Shown: positions 45,883-55,082, numbered from the stretch's first letter. The stretch: DNA of 64,000 nt from an uncultured Alphaproteobacteria bacterium (GCA_944391615.1 CALXUE010000005.1:37329-101328), one strand, 5' to 3'. The notes: generated by a model not told the origin, from the letters alone. Numbers and translations: made by a program.

Positions 45883-46665
45883 TTATAGTTTGGATAAAAG
45901 CGCCTGGGCTTGCTCTTTCATCTCGGATGAATTGCGTTCTGCGCCTCCTGTTTCCCATTCTATGCGGCAATCACTCAGCCCTAACGAATTGTCTTTTTGC
46001 AAAACTATTTTTCCTTCATAGTCGCCTTTATGGGCTAACTTTGCTACTATCTCCTGACCTTTTTTGATTATTTCAGGATTAAAGTAAAATGTCAATTTCG
46101 GTTCTTTTATAAAATTGGCAAAATTATCTGCTAAAAATTTGTTTAATAATTCTTCAGCATGTTCTTGCTCTAATGTGCTTATAAATTTTTGTAACAATGC
46201 CATTCCCAATTCCTTGAATCCGGCCTGCATGTTCTTTTTAACTTCGTCTTCTTCCGCAAATTTGTTTTGCAAAGCTTTGTCTATTTCTTGAAGTAAATTT
46301 TGAATTTGCGCTTCCGAAGAATTTGTGGCCGCTGCCAAGCCCTGTGCATAGCCTTCTTTGCGCCCTTCTTCAACCTTGTCCAAAACCTCTTCTTCCGTAT
46401 ATGTTATAACCTCAGGCAAGCTGTCGTCTTCTTGTTGAAGTTGCTCCTTTTCGGCCTCTTCCGGTTGGCTTGTTTCTTCTTGGATTTTTTCCGGTTCAGT
46501 AGGTGCTTCTGCCGGCGCATCCTCTTCTATACTTTTATCGGCTCCTTCCGGTATAATCACTGCAGTGTCCGATGTTGGCATATCAAGCTCTTCGGGAAGC
46601 TGTTTTTGCTCCCCTTCTTCATCTATTACAAAATTATCAAATAAAAACTTTTCATATGCCGACAT
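45883..46665 (-). CDS. fliH: FliH-like flagellar export ATPase regulator
   Basis: The 260-residue protein has an acidic, Glu/Pro-rich N-terminal 85 residues (EDAPAEAPTEPEKIQEETSQPEE), then a helical coiled-coil region (EEVLDKVEEGRKEGYAQGLAA) and a C-terminal domain ending ...CRIEWETGGAERNSSEMKEQAQALL. The C-terminal W-x-x-GG-x-E-R pattern and the KEGYAQG segment fit FliH/FlbE. It binds FliI and the C-ring. The position between fliG and fliN is that of flbE/fliH in Caulobacter. Sequence identity to known FliH is weak, so the assignment leans on context. Confidence 0.85.
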   Translation of the reverse strand: MSAYEKFLFDNFVIDEEGEQKQLPEELDMPTSDTAVIIPEGADKSIEEDAPAEAPTEPEKIQEETSQPEEAEKEQLQQEDDSLPEVITYTEEEVLDKVEEGRKEGYAQGLAAATNSSEAQIQNLLQEIDKALQNKFAEEDEVKKNMQAGFKELGMALLQKFISTLEQEHAEELLNKFLADNFANFIKEPKLTFYFNPEIIKKGQEIVAKLAHKGDYEGKIVLQKDNSLGLSDCRIEWETGGAERNSSEMKEQAQALLSKL

Positions 46666-46686
46666 TTTTATTTTTTACCTTGCTTG

Positions 46687-47709
46687 TTAGTATACCAGCT
46701 CATCGCTGTCTTTTCCTTCACTGATGACTATCTCTCCGGAATTTGACAGCTCTTTCGTGGCGTTAACAATGTATAATTGTGCTTCTTCAACATCACGCAA
46801 ACGAACCGGCCCCATTGCCTCCATATCTTCTTTGATAATCTTGCCCGCTCTTGTGGACATATTGCTGAAAAACAGCTCCTTAATGGTTTCAGATGCTCCC
46901 TTCAACGCTACTGACAACTTGTCTTTATCTATGTTACGCAACAAAATTTGGATACCTTGCGAATCCACTCTGACCAAATCCTCAAACGTAAACATCAATG
47001 ACTTTACTCTATCGGCTGATTCAGGGTTGCGGTTCTCTAATGCATCCATGAATCTCGCTTCCGTCGTGCGGTCTAATGAATTGAATATATCTGCTATCAA
47101 TTCATGCGAATCGCGTCTGGTTGATTTTGACAAGTTGCTCATAAACTCTTTTCTTAATGTCTTTTCCAAACCATCTAGAACATCTTTTTGCACAGAATCC
47201 ATTCTCAACATTCGCATGATGATTTCCATCGCAAAGTTTTCTGGCAAAAGCGCTATAACTTTTGCTGCATGTTCCGGCTTAATCTTTGACAAGATTACGG
47301 CAATTGTTTGCGGATATTCGTTTTTGAGGTAATTGGCCAATACGTGCTCATTTACGTTGCCCAACTTATCCCACATCGTACGTCCGGCAGGACCTCTGAT
47401 TTCTTCCATAATAGAGGCTACTCGGTCTTTGTCCATTGATTTTGACAACAATCTTTCCGTTGTTTCATACGTGCCGATTAATGCGCCCGTGTTGGATAAT
47501 TTTTCGTTAAACTCGGCAAAAAGCTGCTCTACGACATTGGAATTAACTTTTCCCAATGAGGCCATTATGACTGATAATTCTTTGATCTCTTCATCATCCA
47601 TCAACGCAAAAAGCATGGCCGATTTGTCTTCATCTAAAGACATCATCAATATGGCTGCCTTTTGCTGCCCCGTTAATAAATTATAATCATCTATTACGTT
47701 TTGCTTCAT
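46687..47709 (-). CDS. fliG: Flagellar motor switch protein FliG
   Basis: The 340-residue rotor protein has N, middle and C armadillo-like domains. The C-terminal torque helix region has SVALKGASETIKELFFSNMSTRAGKIIKEDMEAMGPVRLRDVEEAQ split across the ridge, with the charged residues that contact the stator. The middle domain carries YPQTIAVILSKIKPEHAAKVIALLP, containing the EHPQ-like motif as NEYPQ. It is 5 bp downstream of fliF. The length is typical. Confidence 0.96.
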   Translation of the reverse strand: MKQNVIDDYNLLTGQQKAAILMMSLDEDKSAMLFALMDDEEIKELSVIMASLGKVNSNVVEQLFAEFNEKLSNTGALIGTYETTERLLSKSMDKDRVASIMEEIRGPAGRTMWDKLGNVNEHVLANYLKNEYPQTIAVILSKIKPEHAAKVIALLPENFAMEIIMRMLRMDSVQKDVLDGLEKTLRKEFMSNLSKSTRRDSHELIADIFNSLDRTTEARFMDALENRNPESADRVKSLMFTFEDLVRVDSQGIQILLRNIDKDKLSVALKGASETIKELFFSNMSTRAGKIIKEDMEAMGPVRLRDVEEAQLYIVNATKELSNSGEIVISEGKDSDELVY

Positions 47710-47714
47710 CTTAA

Positions 47715-49349
47715 TTATCCATTGTTTTCATTTTGATACAGCCAGCCCCTGACGATGTTTACGGCTGTATCGGGATTCTTTTCAACGATATCGTTTATCC
47801 TTTTAACCGATGAGGCTTTTACTCTGCCATCTATCTTGTTCAAATTAATCATATCAGCACCGGCATCCGTATCATCATTCAAAAAGTTTGATAACAGCAG
47901 ATTGTCTTCTTCCGCATTTTCTCCCAGCAATCTCGTGTCATTTCCTTTGTTTGACATATCAAATGCATTGTTGATTAACGGACGAATGACCAAAACTATT
48001 ACCAATATAGCAACCAAGGCTACGCCTATTCCTTCTGCTATGCGAATAACCTCGTCCTTGGTAAAGCCTAATATCAATATCTCTTCTATCTTCTCCGGTT
48101 CTAACTGTTGATTTCTTGCAAATTGGATATTCTTGACTTCAACCATATCGCCTCGGTCTTGGTTGTAGCCAACGGCTGACTTTATCAGCTCGTCTAATTT
48201 TTGCATTTCTTCTTCCGTTCTCGGACGATAGACTATTTTGCCTTCTGCGTCTTTTTCGTATATACCGTCCACGATTACCGCTGTTGTCATTCGGCTTATC
48301 GTGCCACTATTCTTGACCTTATTCCTGACAATCTTGGATATTTCATAATTAACCGTCGACTCGGTGTTGGCACTTTGCGTTTCATTGCCGTCACCATTCA
48401 CTACATTGTCTCCGTTCGGAATATTTTGTGCAACCGTTACCGGCGCATTTTTCTCACTTGTTACGGATGAAGAGCTACTGGAGGCCTCTGAACGAACAAC
48501 TTGTCCATCCGGATCATATATCTCTTCATTGGTTACGACCTGATCAAAATCCATCTCAAGATAAACTTGGACTCGTGATTTTCCTTCTCCGATACTTTTA
48601 TCCAACAAGTTTTGAACTCTATCGGTCATTTGCCGTTCCATTTCTTGGCGCAAATCTTCATTGTGGTCTAAATCCATTAGGGCTTTGTTTTTTTCTTCCG
48701 TCAGCAAATTGCCCGAGCTGTCAACTATCGCAACATTTTTAACGCTCAACTTTGGAACGGAGGCTGCAATCAATTTTTGAATGGCTGCCACGCTTTGCGG
48801 ACTTAACTGACCGCTTATGGTTCTTATCACAACCGAGGCACTTGGTTCTTGCTCCTCTTTTGAAAACATTTCTCGTTTCGGCAAAACCAGATGCACCCTT
48901 GCGCTCTTGATATTATCTACTGAGCGAACACTACGTGCCAACTCTCCTTCAAGCGCTCTTATCAAATTTACATTTTGAACAAAATTCGTTGTTCCCAGCG
49001 CGTCCGTATTATCAAATAATTCATAGCCGACGTTTGAGCCTTTGGAGGCCAAAGCCAATTCTGCCGTATCGACTCGCATTTTGTTGACGACTTCTGTCGG
49101 AACTAAAATTTCTGTGCCGTTTTTGGTGAGTTTGTATTTGATATTTTCACCTTCAAGTCTCTCAACGATTTGTTTGGCGTCTTCTAACTCCAAATCTGTA
49201 TACAGTACGGAATAATCCGTCGTATTTAACTGTGTGGCTATATAAACAAAAAAACTTATTAAAAACAATATTACGGCCGAAAGCGCTACCAGCCTTCCTG
49301 CTGACATGTTCTTTATAGCTTGTATAAAGTTATTCACGAATTTCCCCAA
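47715..49349 (-). CDS. fliF: Flagellar MS-ring protein FliF
   Basis: The 544-residue inner-membrane ring protein has a first helix at about 20-40 (LVALSAVILFLISFFVYI) and a second near 437-458 (IGVALVAILVIVLVIRPLI). The periplasmic ring-building motifs (YSVLYTDLELEDAKQIVERLEGENIKYKL...) lie between, and the C-terminal FliG-binding tail ends VRGWLYQNENNG. It is first in the flagellar series. The region before it (49350-49440) contains no clear sigma-54 site; a TTAT-N7-TTAA stretch (49372-49386) resembles a degenerate CtrA half-site pair but is weak in this AT-rich DNA. Confidence 0.96.
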   Translation of the reverse strand: MGKFVNNFIQAIKNMSAGRLVALSAVILFLISFFVYIATQLNTTDYSVLYTDLELEDAKQIVERLEGENIKYKLTKNGTEILVPTEVVNKMRVDTAELALASKGSNVGYELFDNTDALGTTNFVQNVNLIRALEGELARSVRSVDNIKSARVHLVLPKREMFSKEEQEPSASVVIRTISGQLSPQSVAAIQKLIAASVPKLSVKNVAIVDSSGNLLTEEKNKALMDLDHNEDLRQEMERQMTDRVQNLLDKSIGEGKSRVQVYLEMDFDQVVTNEEIYDPDGQVVRSEASSSSSSVTSEKNAPVTVAQNIPNGDNVVNGDGNETQSANTESTVNYEISKIVRNKVKNSGTISRMTTAVIVDGIYEKDAEGKIVYRPRTEEEMQKLDELIKSAVGYNQDRGDMVEVKNIQFARNQQLEPEKIEEILILGFTKDEVIRIAEGIGVALVAILVIVLVIRPLINNAFDMSNKGNDTRLLGENAEEDNLLLSNFLNDDTDAGADMINLNKIDGRVKASSVKRINDIVEKNPDTAVNIVRGWLYQNENNG

Positions 49350-49441
49350 TCGTTTATATCTAAATTTCCCCTTATTCTTTTCTTAAAACACTTTTTTTCA
49401 TAAGTTAACCATTATTATCACAATATCCCCAATTACGCGTT

Positions 49442-49481
49442 AAAAAATATCCCGTTTGGTGTAAACGGGATATTTTTTTTT
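49442..49481. terminator. Terminator of gltX
   Basis: AAAAATATCCCGTTT (49443-49457) pairs with AAACGGGATATTTTT (49463-49477), with T runs on both sides. It lies between gltX (upstream on the minus strand) and fliF, isolating the flagellar transcript. Confidence 0.85.
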
Positions 49482-49504
49482 GCATTTTTTGTTTTTATGT
49501 TTCT

Positions 49505-50824
49505 TTAGGCTTCTTCTCCTTTGAGGCGGGACAAGACCTTATTCCGACCTATCAGGGGCAGCAAAACCTTAAGTTCAGGTCCATTTTCGGCTCCGGTTAA
49601 AGCCATCCTTAACGGATGAAACAGCTCTTTGCCCTTTTTGCCGGTTTGCTCTTTTATTTTTGCAACCCAGTCATTAAAGGTTTGTTCATTCCAAGGTTCT
49701 GCCGGAAGCAATGATGCCGCCGCTATTAACAGTTCTTGTGCGGACGAATCTATTTGCGGTGTTATTTTTTCTTCACAAATATGTTTCCAAACCAACACAT
49801 CATCTGCTATGGTGATGTTGCCCTTAACCGCATTCCATAGTTCTTCACTTATACCATAACGCGCCTTGATTTGTTCATAAGGCAAATTATGCACCAAATG
49901 TGTATTAAACTTTTTGAGTTCTTCTTCATCAAATTTGGGCTGAGAATGTCCTATCTTGCCAAAGTCGAGTGTTTGTGCCAGTTCTTCCAAGCTATAATAC
50001 GGAACGATGGCATCCGATGTGCCGAGTTTGGCCAAAAATGAGCATATAGCCATAGCCTCTACGCCCTCGTCACGCAACTCTTTAACGCCCGTACTACCAA
50101 GCCTTTTTGATAATTTTCCTTCCTTACCGGTTAACAACGGCAAATGTGCAAATGATGGAACTTTTCCGCCTATGGCTTCAAACATTTGAATTTGAGAGGC
50201 CGTATTGGTCACGTGGTCTTCACCTCTGACGATGTGCGTTATTCCAAAATCAGAATCATCTATCACTGAAGGCAAATGATACAAAAAGCTGCCGTCTGCT
50301 CGAATAATGACCGGATCGCTCAAGTTTTTTTCAGAATAACGGCATTCGCCTCTGACCAAATCGTTCCATACAATTTCACCTTCTGCCAACTTAAAGCGAT
50401 AATGCGGCTTACGGCCCTCTGCCTCATATTTTTCGATTTGGGCTTGAGTTAACTTTAAGGCTGAGCGGTCATATATTGGCGGCAAGCCTTTATTCAACAG
50501 GCGTTTACGCATAAACTCCAGTTCTTCCGGCGTTTCATAGCAAGCATAAATTCGGCCTTGTTGTTTGAGTTTTTCCGTAACTTCTTTATATCTTTCAACG
50601 CGGGCTGACTGTCTGGCCTCGCCTTTCCAATCAAGATGGAGCCATTCCAGCGCGTCTCTGATTCCGTCTTCATATTCTTTTTTAGAGCGTAATGTGTCCG
50701 TGTCATCTATACGCAACATAAATTCGCCGCCCATTTTTTTGGCCAGCAGCCAGTTGAACAATGCCGTTCTGGTATTGCCTATGTGCATAAAGCCGGTTGG
50801 GCTCGGCGCAAATCTAACTTTCAT
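49505..50824 (-). CDS. gltX: Glutamyl-tRNA synthetase
   Basis: The 439-residue class I synthetase has the HIGH-type motif in FAPSPTGFMHIGNTRTALFNWL (residues 5-26) and the KMSKS-type motif in KLSKRLGSTGVKEL (about 236). RIDDTD follows the HIGH region. It is somewhat shorter than the common about 470. Alphaproteobacteria often carry two gltX genes, one of which may charge tRNA-Gln for amidation; which one this is cannot be told here. It stands alone with a terminator. A gap of 76 bp separates it from the MlaC-like gene upstream. Confidence 0.95.
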   Translation of the reverse strand: MKVRFAPSPTGFMHIGNTRTALFNWLLAKKMGGEFMLRIDDTDTLRSKKEYEDGIRDALEWLHLDWKGEARQSARVERYKEVTEKLKQQGRIYACYETPEELEFMRKRLLNKGLPPIYDRSALKLTQAQIEKYEAEGRKPHYRFKLAEGEIVWNDLVRGECRYSEKNLSDPVIIRADGSFLYHLPSVIDDSDFGITHIVRGEDHVTNTASQIQMFEAIGGKVPSFAHLPLLTGKEGKLSKRLGSTGVKELRDEGVEAMAICSFLAKLGTSDAIVPYYSLEELAQTLDFGKIGHSQPKFDEEELKKFNTHLVHNLPYEQIKARYGISEELWNAVKGNITIADDVLVWKHICEEKITPQIDSSAQELLIAAASLLPAEPWNEQTFNDWVAKIKEQTGKKGKELFHPLRMALTGAENGPELKVLLPLIGRNKVLSRLKGEEA

Positions 50825-50900
50825 TTTTTTCTCTCGTCTTTAGTTGTTTTTTTCTTCTGCGTGGGATAATAATATTTTACTTTTGCAAATTCAAGATTTT

Positions 50901-51602
50901 TTATTCAATATCCTTATTTTCTTCATTAAATTGGTTTTCTTGCTGTTTGTTTTTGCTCTTTTGTTGTTGCTGCTCCATGGATTTTACAATATCGGCAAAG
51001 TCCTCCAAAAACCAACTCATTTCACCATCACTTGCGGCTATCATTTGATAAAACTTGTTGCGATAGCTTATAATTAAACTAACCTCTGCAATTTTTATGT
51101 CTTCCAGTTTTAAGCCTTCCGGCGTGTCTTTTATGTTTAACTGCACGATTATATTCTGCAAGGCATCATCTTCCGGCAGATTGTTTTGATGAATGACTAC
51201 TCTTGCTTCGGCTCTTTGCGCTGATAATACATTTACCTGATATATCTTAAAATCTATATTTTCTTTCTTAAAATTCAGCGGATACGACTTATACAGAGCC
51301 AATGCATAGCGATTAAACAACTGCATATACTGTGTTTGTTCTGTTGGGGTCATATATCCCCAATATTTGCCAATCACGAATCTTCCTATATATTTCGAAT
51401 CTACATACTTATTATATAAATCATCCAGAATCTGATATTTTTTTGCCAAATTATCTTCTGACAAGGCATCTATCAACTCAACCGCACGGGCATTGGCCCA
51501 TTCTTTTACGTTTTTTTGTGTCATTGACTGCGCTGAAACTTCTCTTAGCGCAAAAAAACAAAAACTTAATATGATAAGTTGCAAAAAAAACTTACTTTTC
51601 AT
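50901..51602 (-). CDS. MlaC/Ttg2D-family periplasmic lipid-carrier protein
   Basis: The 233-residue protein has a signal peptide (MKSKFFLQLIILSFCFFALREVSA). The mature part matches the MlaC family: NKYVDSKYIGRFVIGKYWGYMTPTEQTQYMQLFNRYALALYKSY (about 64-107) is the core, followed by beta strands (ARVVIHQNNLPEDD, GLKLEDIKIAEVSL). A Gln/Lys/Asn/Glu-rich C-terminal tail of about 30 residues (QQQQKSKNKQQENQ) is unusual. MlaC carries phospholipids across the periplasm. No mlaE, mlaF or mlaD genes are adjacent, so this is a solitary or split copy. Confidence 0.85.
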   Translation of the reverse strand: MKSKFFLQLIILSFCFFALREVSAQSMTQKNVKEWANARAVELIDALSEDNLAKKYQILDDLYNKYVDSKYIGRFVIGKYWGYMTPTEQTQYMQLFNRYALALYKSYPLNFKKENIDFKIYQVNVLSAQRAEARVVIHQNNLPEDDALQNIIVQLNIKDTPEGLKLEDIKIAEVSLIISYRNKFYQMIAASDGEMSWFLEDFADIVKSMEQQQQKSKNKQQENQFNEENKDIE

Positions 51603-51644
51603 TTTTAAATACCTTATGATACTTATAGTTTTATATGAAATTAT

Positions 51645-52697
51645 ATGCTTAATTGGTTAAAAAACATGAAATTTAAGGTTCTTTTTGCTCTTTTTAGTTT
51701 CTACTTTTGGGCCGGTAATGCTCTTGCCGCTGATAACGGATTGTATTATGTTCAGTCCAGAGGGAAGGTTATTTGCGGAACAGATTTGACGGCGCCAGCC
51801 TATGCATCCAAAACAGAAGACGGTCAATGGAAGGGGTTTGACGCCGATATTTGCCGCGCTTTTTCAACCGCCATCTTTGGTATGCCCGACAAATTTGATT
51901 TAGTGGATATTCCGGCGGATAAAATTTCTGCCGCCTTGAAAGCGCATAAAATTGACTTTATGCTGGGCGGGGCTGATTTTTCTGCCAAAAGTGATGCCTT
52001 ATCTGCTTTTGCGCCGGCTGCCCTACTCTATTATGATCAGCAGGCGTTTTTGGCGCGCAATGCCCTCGATGCTACGTCGATGGAGCAATTCAAAGGCGCT
52101 AAGGTTTGTGCTGTTTCTAATTCTGCTGACCTCAACAATGTTGAAGAATATAGTCTTAGATATGATTTGGATCTAAATATTTTACCTTTTACTTCAGAAA
52201 ATCGGGCTAAGCAGGCTTTTTTGCTCAACAGGTGCAAAATTTTAACCGGAAACAGAATTTATTTGCAAGGCGTTTTGGAGCGCAGCTTTAGTGATTTTGA
52301 CGATGATGAATTTGATATCAAACTTTTGCCGGAGGCAATTGCCCTCAAACCGGTTTATGTGCTGGCGGATAAAAACAGCCCCAAACTTCAGGCTATTGCA
52401 CGCTGGGTGGTTAACGCTTTGCAACTTGCCGATATGTATGGTATCAACGCCGCAAACGCCAAAGTTAAAATCGGCCTGAAAAACACTTCTCAGCGCAACT
52501 TGATGGGGGAAGATCCTAAGCTTTGGCTATCATTTGGCTTAACTCCGACATGGGTGCGTGATGCTTTGGCCTACTCCGGTAACTATGGTGAAATTTATGA
52601 GCGCAACTTTGGTAAAAACAGCTCTTTGAAGCTTAACCGCGCTGAAAGTAATTATCTTAAAGACGGTGGGCTGATTAACCCTGTTCCGTTTATTTGA
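51645..52697 (+). CDS. Amino-acid-binding periplasmic protein (AapJ-like)
   Basis: The 350-residue protein has a signal peptide (MKFKVLFALFSFYFWAGNALA; ATG 51666 is an alternative start). The mature chain begins ADNGLYYVQSRGKVICGTDLTAPAYA, similar to family-3 solute-binding proteins of the general L-amino-acid permease, with KGFDADICRAFSTAIFG, DIPADKISAAL, the two-lobed plan and RGWVVNAL-like ARWVVNALQLADMYG near 245. The usual permease and ATPase genes (aapQMP) do not follow. Instead a terminator does, so it is an orphan binding protein. Confidence 0.86.
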   Translation: MLNWLKNMKFKVLFALFSFYFWAGNALAADNGLYYVQSRGKVICGTDLTAPAYASKTEDGQWKGFDADICRAFSTAIFGMPDKFDLVDIPADKISAALKAHKIDFMLGGADFSAKSDALSAFAPAALLYYDQQAFLARNALDATSMEQFKGAKVCAVSNSADLNNVEEYSLRYDLDLNILPFTSENRAKQAFLLNRCKILTGNRIYLQGVLERSFSDFDDDEFDIKLLPEAIALKPVYVLADKNSPKLQAIARWVVNALQLADMYGINAANAKVKIGLKNTSQRNLMGEDPKLWLSFGLTPTWVRDALAYSGNYGEIYERNFGKNSSLKLNRAESNYLKDGGLINPVPFI

Positions 52698-52722
52698 TTA
52701 TTTCTTTCAATTCATATAATTT

Positions 52723-52756
52723 AAGGCTTGTTTTATTTGAAAAACAAGCCTTTTTT
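52723..52756. terminator. Bidirectional terminator
   Basis: AAGGCTTGTTTT (52723-52734) and AAAACAAGCCTT (52741-52752) form a 12-bp stem between the convergent aapJ-like and esterase genes, with a T run after. Confidence 0.85.
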
Positions 52757-53453
52757 ACGCCTTTTTGCGACCCCGTATAAACTTTAAGGCGCGGTCAAGG
52801 CCATCTTCCGTGATGCGATGTTGGCCACCCTTAACAATATATGTTGTTACCGGTGCTTGAATTTTTTCAAGTTCTTGTTTGGTAAAATCCAGAGCCTCAA
52901 AGCGAACCAAATTATCATTATCGCCATGGATTAACAAAAATTTTGGCCGGCTGCGCGTATGTTTTTCTAGGTAACTATACGGTGCCATTATGCCTGAAAA
53001 GCTTACGCATCCCCCAATTTTTTTATCCCGCATTAAGGCTGTATATATCGCAAGCATGGCTCCTTGTGAAAAGCCGCATAAATACAGGTCTTTGTCCTGA
53101 AGCTGATATTCATTGAGCAAATTGTCAATATAGGGAGTAAGGTAAGTATAAGCCGAGTCAAAACCCTTGGTCATTCGATTGTATATATCCGTGCATTCTT
53201 TTAGAGTTGGCACATATTTGCGTGCATCATCTGGATCAAACTCATGCATTGAATACCACTGGCGGCGTTTGTCGTGTATTTCGCACACCAATGGTGCTTG
53301 AGGTATATGCAAAGCGCAATCCGTCAGCTTCTCCTCAAAGTTTGCCAATATTTTATCCAGTCCGGTGTCGCTATCTATATAGCCATGCAAAAAAACCACC
53401 AACTTTTTGGGTATACCTTTGATATGGGCTATTTCTTCGGTTATTTCCGGCAT
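52755..53453 (-). CDS. Alpha/beta-hydrolase (carboxylesterase/phospholipase family)
   Basis: The 232-residue enzyme has the nucleophile elbow GFSQG in DLYLCGFSQGAMLAIYTALM (about 125), an N-terminal oxyanion region VVFLHGYIDSDTGLDKI, and Asp and His in LLIHGDNDNLV (about 175) and GGQHRITEDGL (about 215). This is the plan of YpfH/EstB-like carboxylesterases. No signal peptide is present, so it is cytoplasmic. An AAGGA ribosome site precedes ATG 53453. It is convergent with the aapJ-like gene. Confidence 0.88.
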   Translation of the reverse strand: MPEITEEIAHIKGIPKKLVVFLHGYIDSDTGLDKILANFEEKLTDCALHIPQAPLVCEIHDKRRQWYSMHEFDPDDARKYVPTLKECTDIYNRMTKGFDSAYTYLTPYIDNLLNEYQLQDKDLYLCGFSQGAMLAIYTALMRDKKIGGCVSFSGIMAPYSYLEKHTRSRPKFLLIHGDNDNLVRFEALDFTKQELEKIQAPVTTYIVKGGQHRITEDGLDRALKFIRGRKKA

Positions 53454-53675
53454 TTTAATTTTTCCTTTTCGCGGGTGATTTTAATTTTTAATTCTTAATT
53501 TTTTCCTAAAGCTCTTAACTTTTTGTTTTTTATCAAATTGCGAATTTTATCATTGACAATTTTTAATAATCGTATAACTTACATTATTAGTAGTAAATTT
53601 TATTTATTTCTATTCTATTGTTGACGCGATAAAATTTGTTGTGTTGGAATTGGTGAATTTTTAAGGATATTAAAA

Positions 53676-54299
53676 ATGGATTATGATCAACTATGGCATG
53701 CTATTGATAAAATTGCTCAACAAAATGGCTTGTCATTGTCTGGTTTAGCTAAAAAATCAGGCTTGGATGCGACTACTTTTAACAAAAGCAAGCGTACGCG
53801 ACCCGATGGCAAAAAAAGGTGGCCCTCTTTTGATAGTGTGAACAAAATTTTAGATACTTGTCATTTGAACCTTGCTGATTTTTATTATTTGGCCGAAAAC
53901 AAAATACACCCCGCCAGTTATCTTTCTCTCCCGTATATTTTACTATCTTCTCTCAAAAACCCTAAAAAATTTTCTCCGCAAAATATTGATACCAGAAATT
54001 GGCAAACGGCTAATCTGCCTTTTGTAACAGAAAATACTTACGCCATTGATTTGGATTCTACAAAATTTGAACCCATATATCATTTTGGAGCAAAACTTGT
54101 GGTGGAAAAGTTTTCTCGGATAAAAAAGCACGATCGTGTTATTTTGCTGTTAAGCTCCGGCGATGCGCTTATTCTTGAGTTTGTTGGTTGCGATGATGAT
54201 GTGGTGACTTTGCAATCCATCAACGCCCCTCATGAAAGAATAAAATATAATCGCAGCGATATTAAATTACTCAACAAAATTATTTGGGCCAGCCAATAA
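53676..54299 (+). CDS. LexA/phage-repressor-like regulator with degraded S24 site
   Basis: The 207-residue protein has an N-terminal helix-turn-helix of the XRE type (LSGLAKKSGLDATTFNKSK, PSFDSVNKILDTCHL) and a C-terminal S24-like domain (about 105-200). The serine motif that is normally GDSM reads LDSTKFEPIY, and the lysine expected about 40 residues later is absent (ALILEFVGCDD), so self-cleavage is unlikely. It stands alone with a terminator. The 222-bp gap before it (53454-53675) holds an inverted repeat AATAAT-N12-ATTATT (53565-53588), next to a TTGACA (53553-53558), which could be its operator. Confidence 0.85.
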   Translation: MDYDQLWHAIDKIAQQNGLSLSGLAKKSGLDATTFNKSKRTRPDGKKRWPSFDSVNKILDTCHLNLADFYYLAENKIHPASYLSLPYILLSSLKNPKKFSPQNIDTRNWQTANLPFVTENTYAIDLDSTKFEPIYHFGAKLVVEKFSRIKKHDRVILLLSSGDALILEFVGCDDDVVTLQSINAPHERIKYNRSDIKLLNKIIWASQ

Positions 54300-54333
54300 T
54301 AAGCTTTGTGATTGAAAAATTTAACTCCCAGAC

Positions 54334-54373
54334 CAAAGCCCGTTTTCTTTTATATGAGCGGGCTTTGATTTTT
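54334..54373 (+). terminator. Terminator of the LexA-like gene
   Basis: CAAAGCCCG (54334-54342) and CGGGCTTTG (54359-54367) are separated by a 16-nt loop, followed by a T-rich stretch. The remaining gap to 54484 holds nothing I can identify. Confidence 0.7.
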
Positions 54374-54483
54374 ATGTCTTTAACTACAGATTGTGATTGT
54401 AGAATATGTTATTAAGTGATGAAATTTTAGGTATTGTCTTTTGACAACAAAACTGGGGGTGTTTTTTCTGTTTCTTGTTGTAA

Positions 54484-54519
54484 AAAAAGTGCCTCAGTAA
54501 AATCTTAGGCACTTTTTGT
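54484..54519 (-). terminator. Terminator of the lipoprotein gene
   Basis: AAAAAGTGCCT (54484-54494) and AGGCACTTTTT (54507-54517) form an 11-bp stem with a 12-nt loop, with an oligo-T run on the minus strand. Confidence 0.8.
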
Positions 54520-54534
54520 TCTTTGCTTTTATAC

Positions 54535-54984
54535 TTAATTATAGGGAATTACTCTTGCTTGTTTACCATAAATAACCAAGCATCTCTGCCCAGGTTGGAT
54601 GTAAACATCACTTCCTTGCGTTACCGTAACCAAACCTCCTTGGTCTAATTGGATGACATATTCGTAGCCTACTTGTGATGTTAAGCCATCTTCGGCCAAA
54701 TCACCGACGACACCGCCCACAAGTGCGCCTCCCAAGGCTCCCAAAACACCTGCTGTTGAGCCTCTGCCGATTTGTGAACCGGCAACGCCGCCGGCTACCG
54801 TACCAATGACAGCTCCGCTGTTGTCATTGTTTTGAACTTGTACCTGACGGACACTTATTACTTTGCCCATTTTGGTGACATTGACCTGATTTACATTGCT
54901 CGTGGCATAATCATTTGCGCCTATTCTCGGGGCGCAGGCCGATAATATCAATAAGGCCGATACTGCCGCTAATACTTTTTTCAT
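54535..54984 (-). CDS. Glycine-zipper outer-membrane lipoprotein (SlyB/Pcp-like)
   Basis: The 149-residue protein has a lipobox LILSAC (residues 12-17), with Cys17 as the lipidated residue. A Gly-zipper domain lies at about 57-98 (GAVIGTVAGGVAGSQIG and GALGGALVGGVVGDLA), as in SlyB-type 2TM-2 lipoproteins. The C-terminal beta part ends QPGQRCLVIYGKQARVIPYN. It is likely an abundant outer-membrane stability lipoprotein. It is divergent from asnS over 151 bp, with a putative TTGACA and TAAATT promoter on its side. Confidence 0.88.
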   Translation of the reverse strand: MKKVLAAVSALLILSACAPRIGANDYATSNVNQVNVTKMGKVISVRQVQVQNNDNSGAVIGTVAGGVAGSQIGRGSTAGVLGALGGALVGGVVGDLAEDGLTSQVGYEYVIQLDQGGLVTVTQGSDVYIQPGQRCLVIYGKQARVIPYN

Positions 54985-55053
54985 AAAACTTATCCTCCAT
55001 CTTTGGCTGTGTCTTTATTTATAATTTATACATAGTAAAAAAAATGTCAATGC

Positions 55054-55082
55054 TGGACAATTAAAATCAAGTGTAATATAGT
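55054..55082 (+). promoter_or_regulatory. Putative asnS promoter
   Basis: TGGACA (55054-55059), a 17-bp spacer and TATAGT (55077-55082) lie 53 bp before ATG 55136. Confidence 0.5.

Noticed and set aside
49350..49440. Sigma-54 or CtrA promoter before fliF
   Set aside because: No GG-N10-GC pattern is seen. The TTAT-N7-TTAA match is weak and expected by chance in such AT-rich DNA, so no feature was called.
54374..54483. Short inverted repeats (CTACA...TGTAG, TTGTC...GACAA) as a possible small RNA
   Set aside because: Stems are short, no promoter-terminator pair brackets them, and they can occur by chance.
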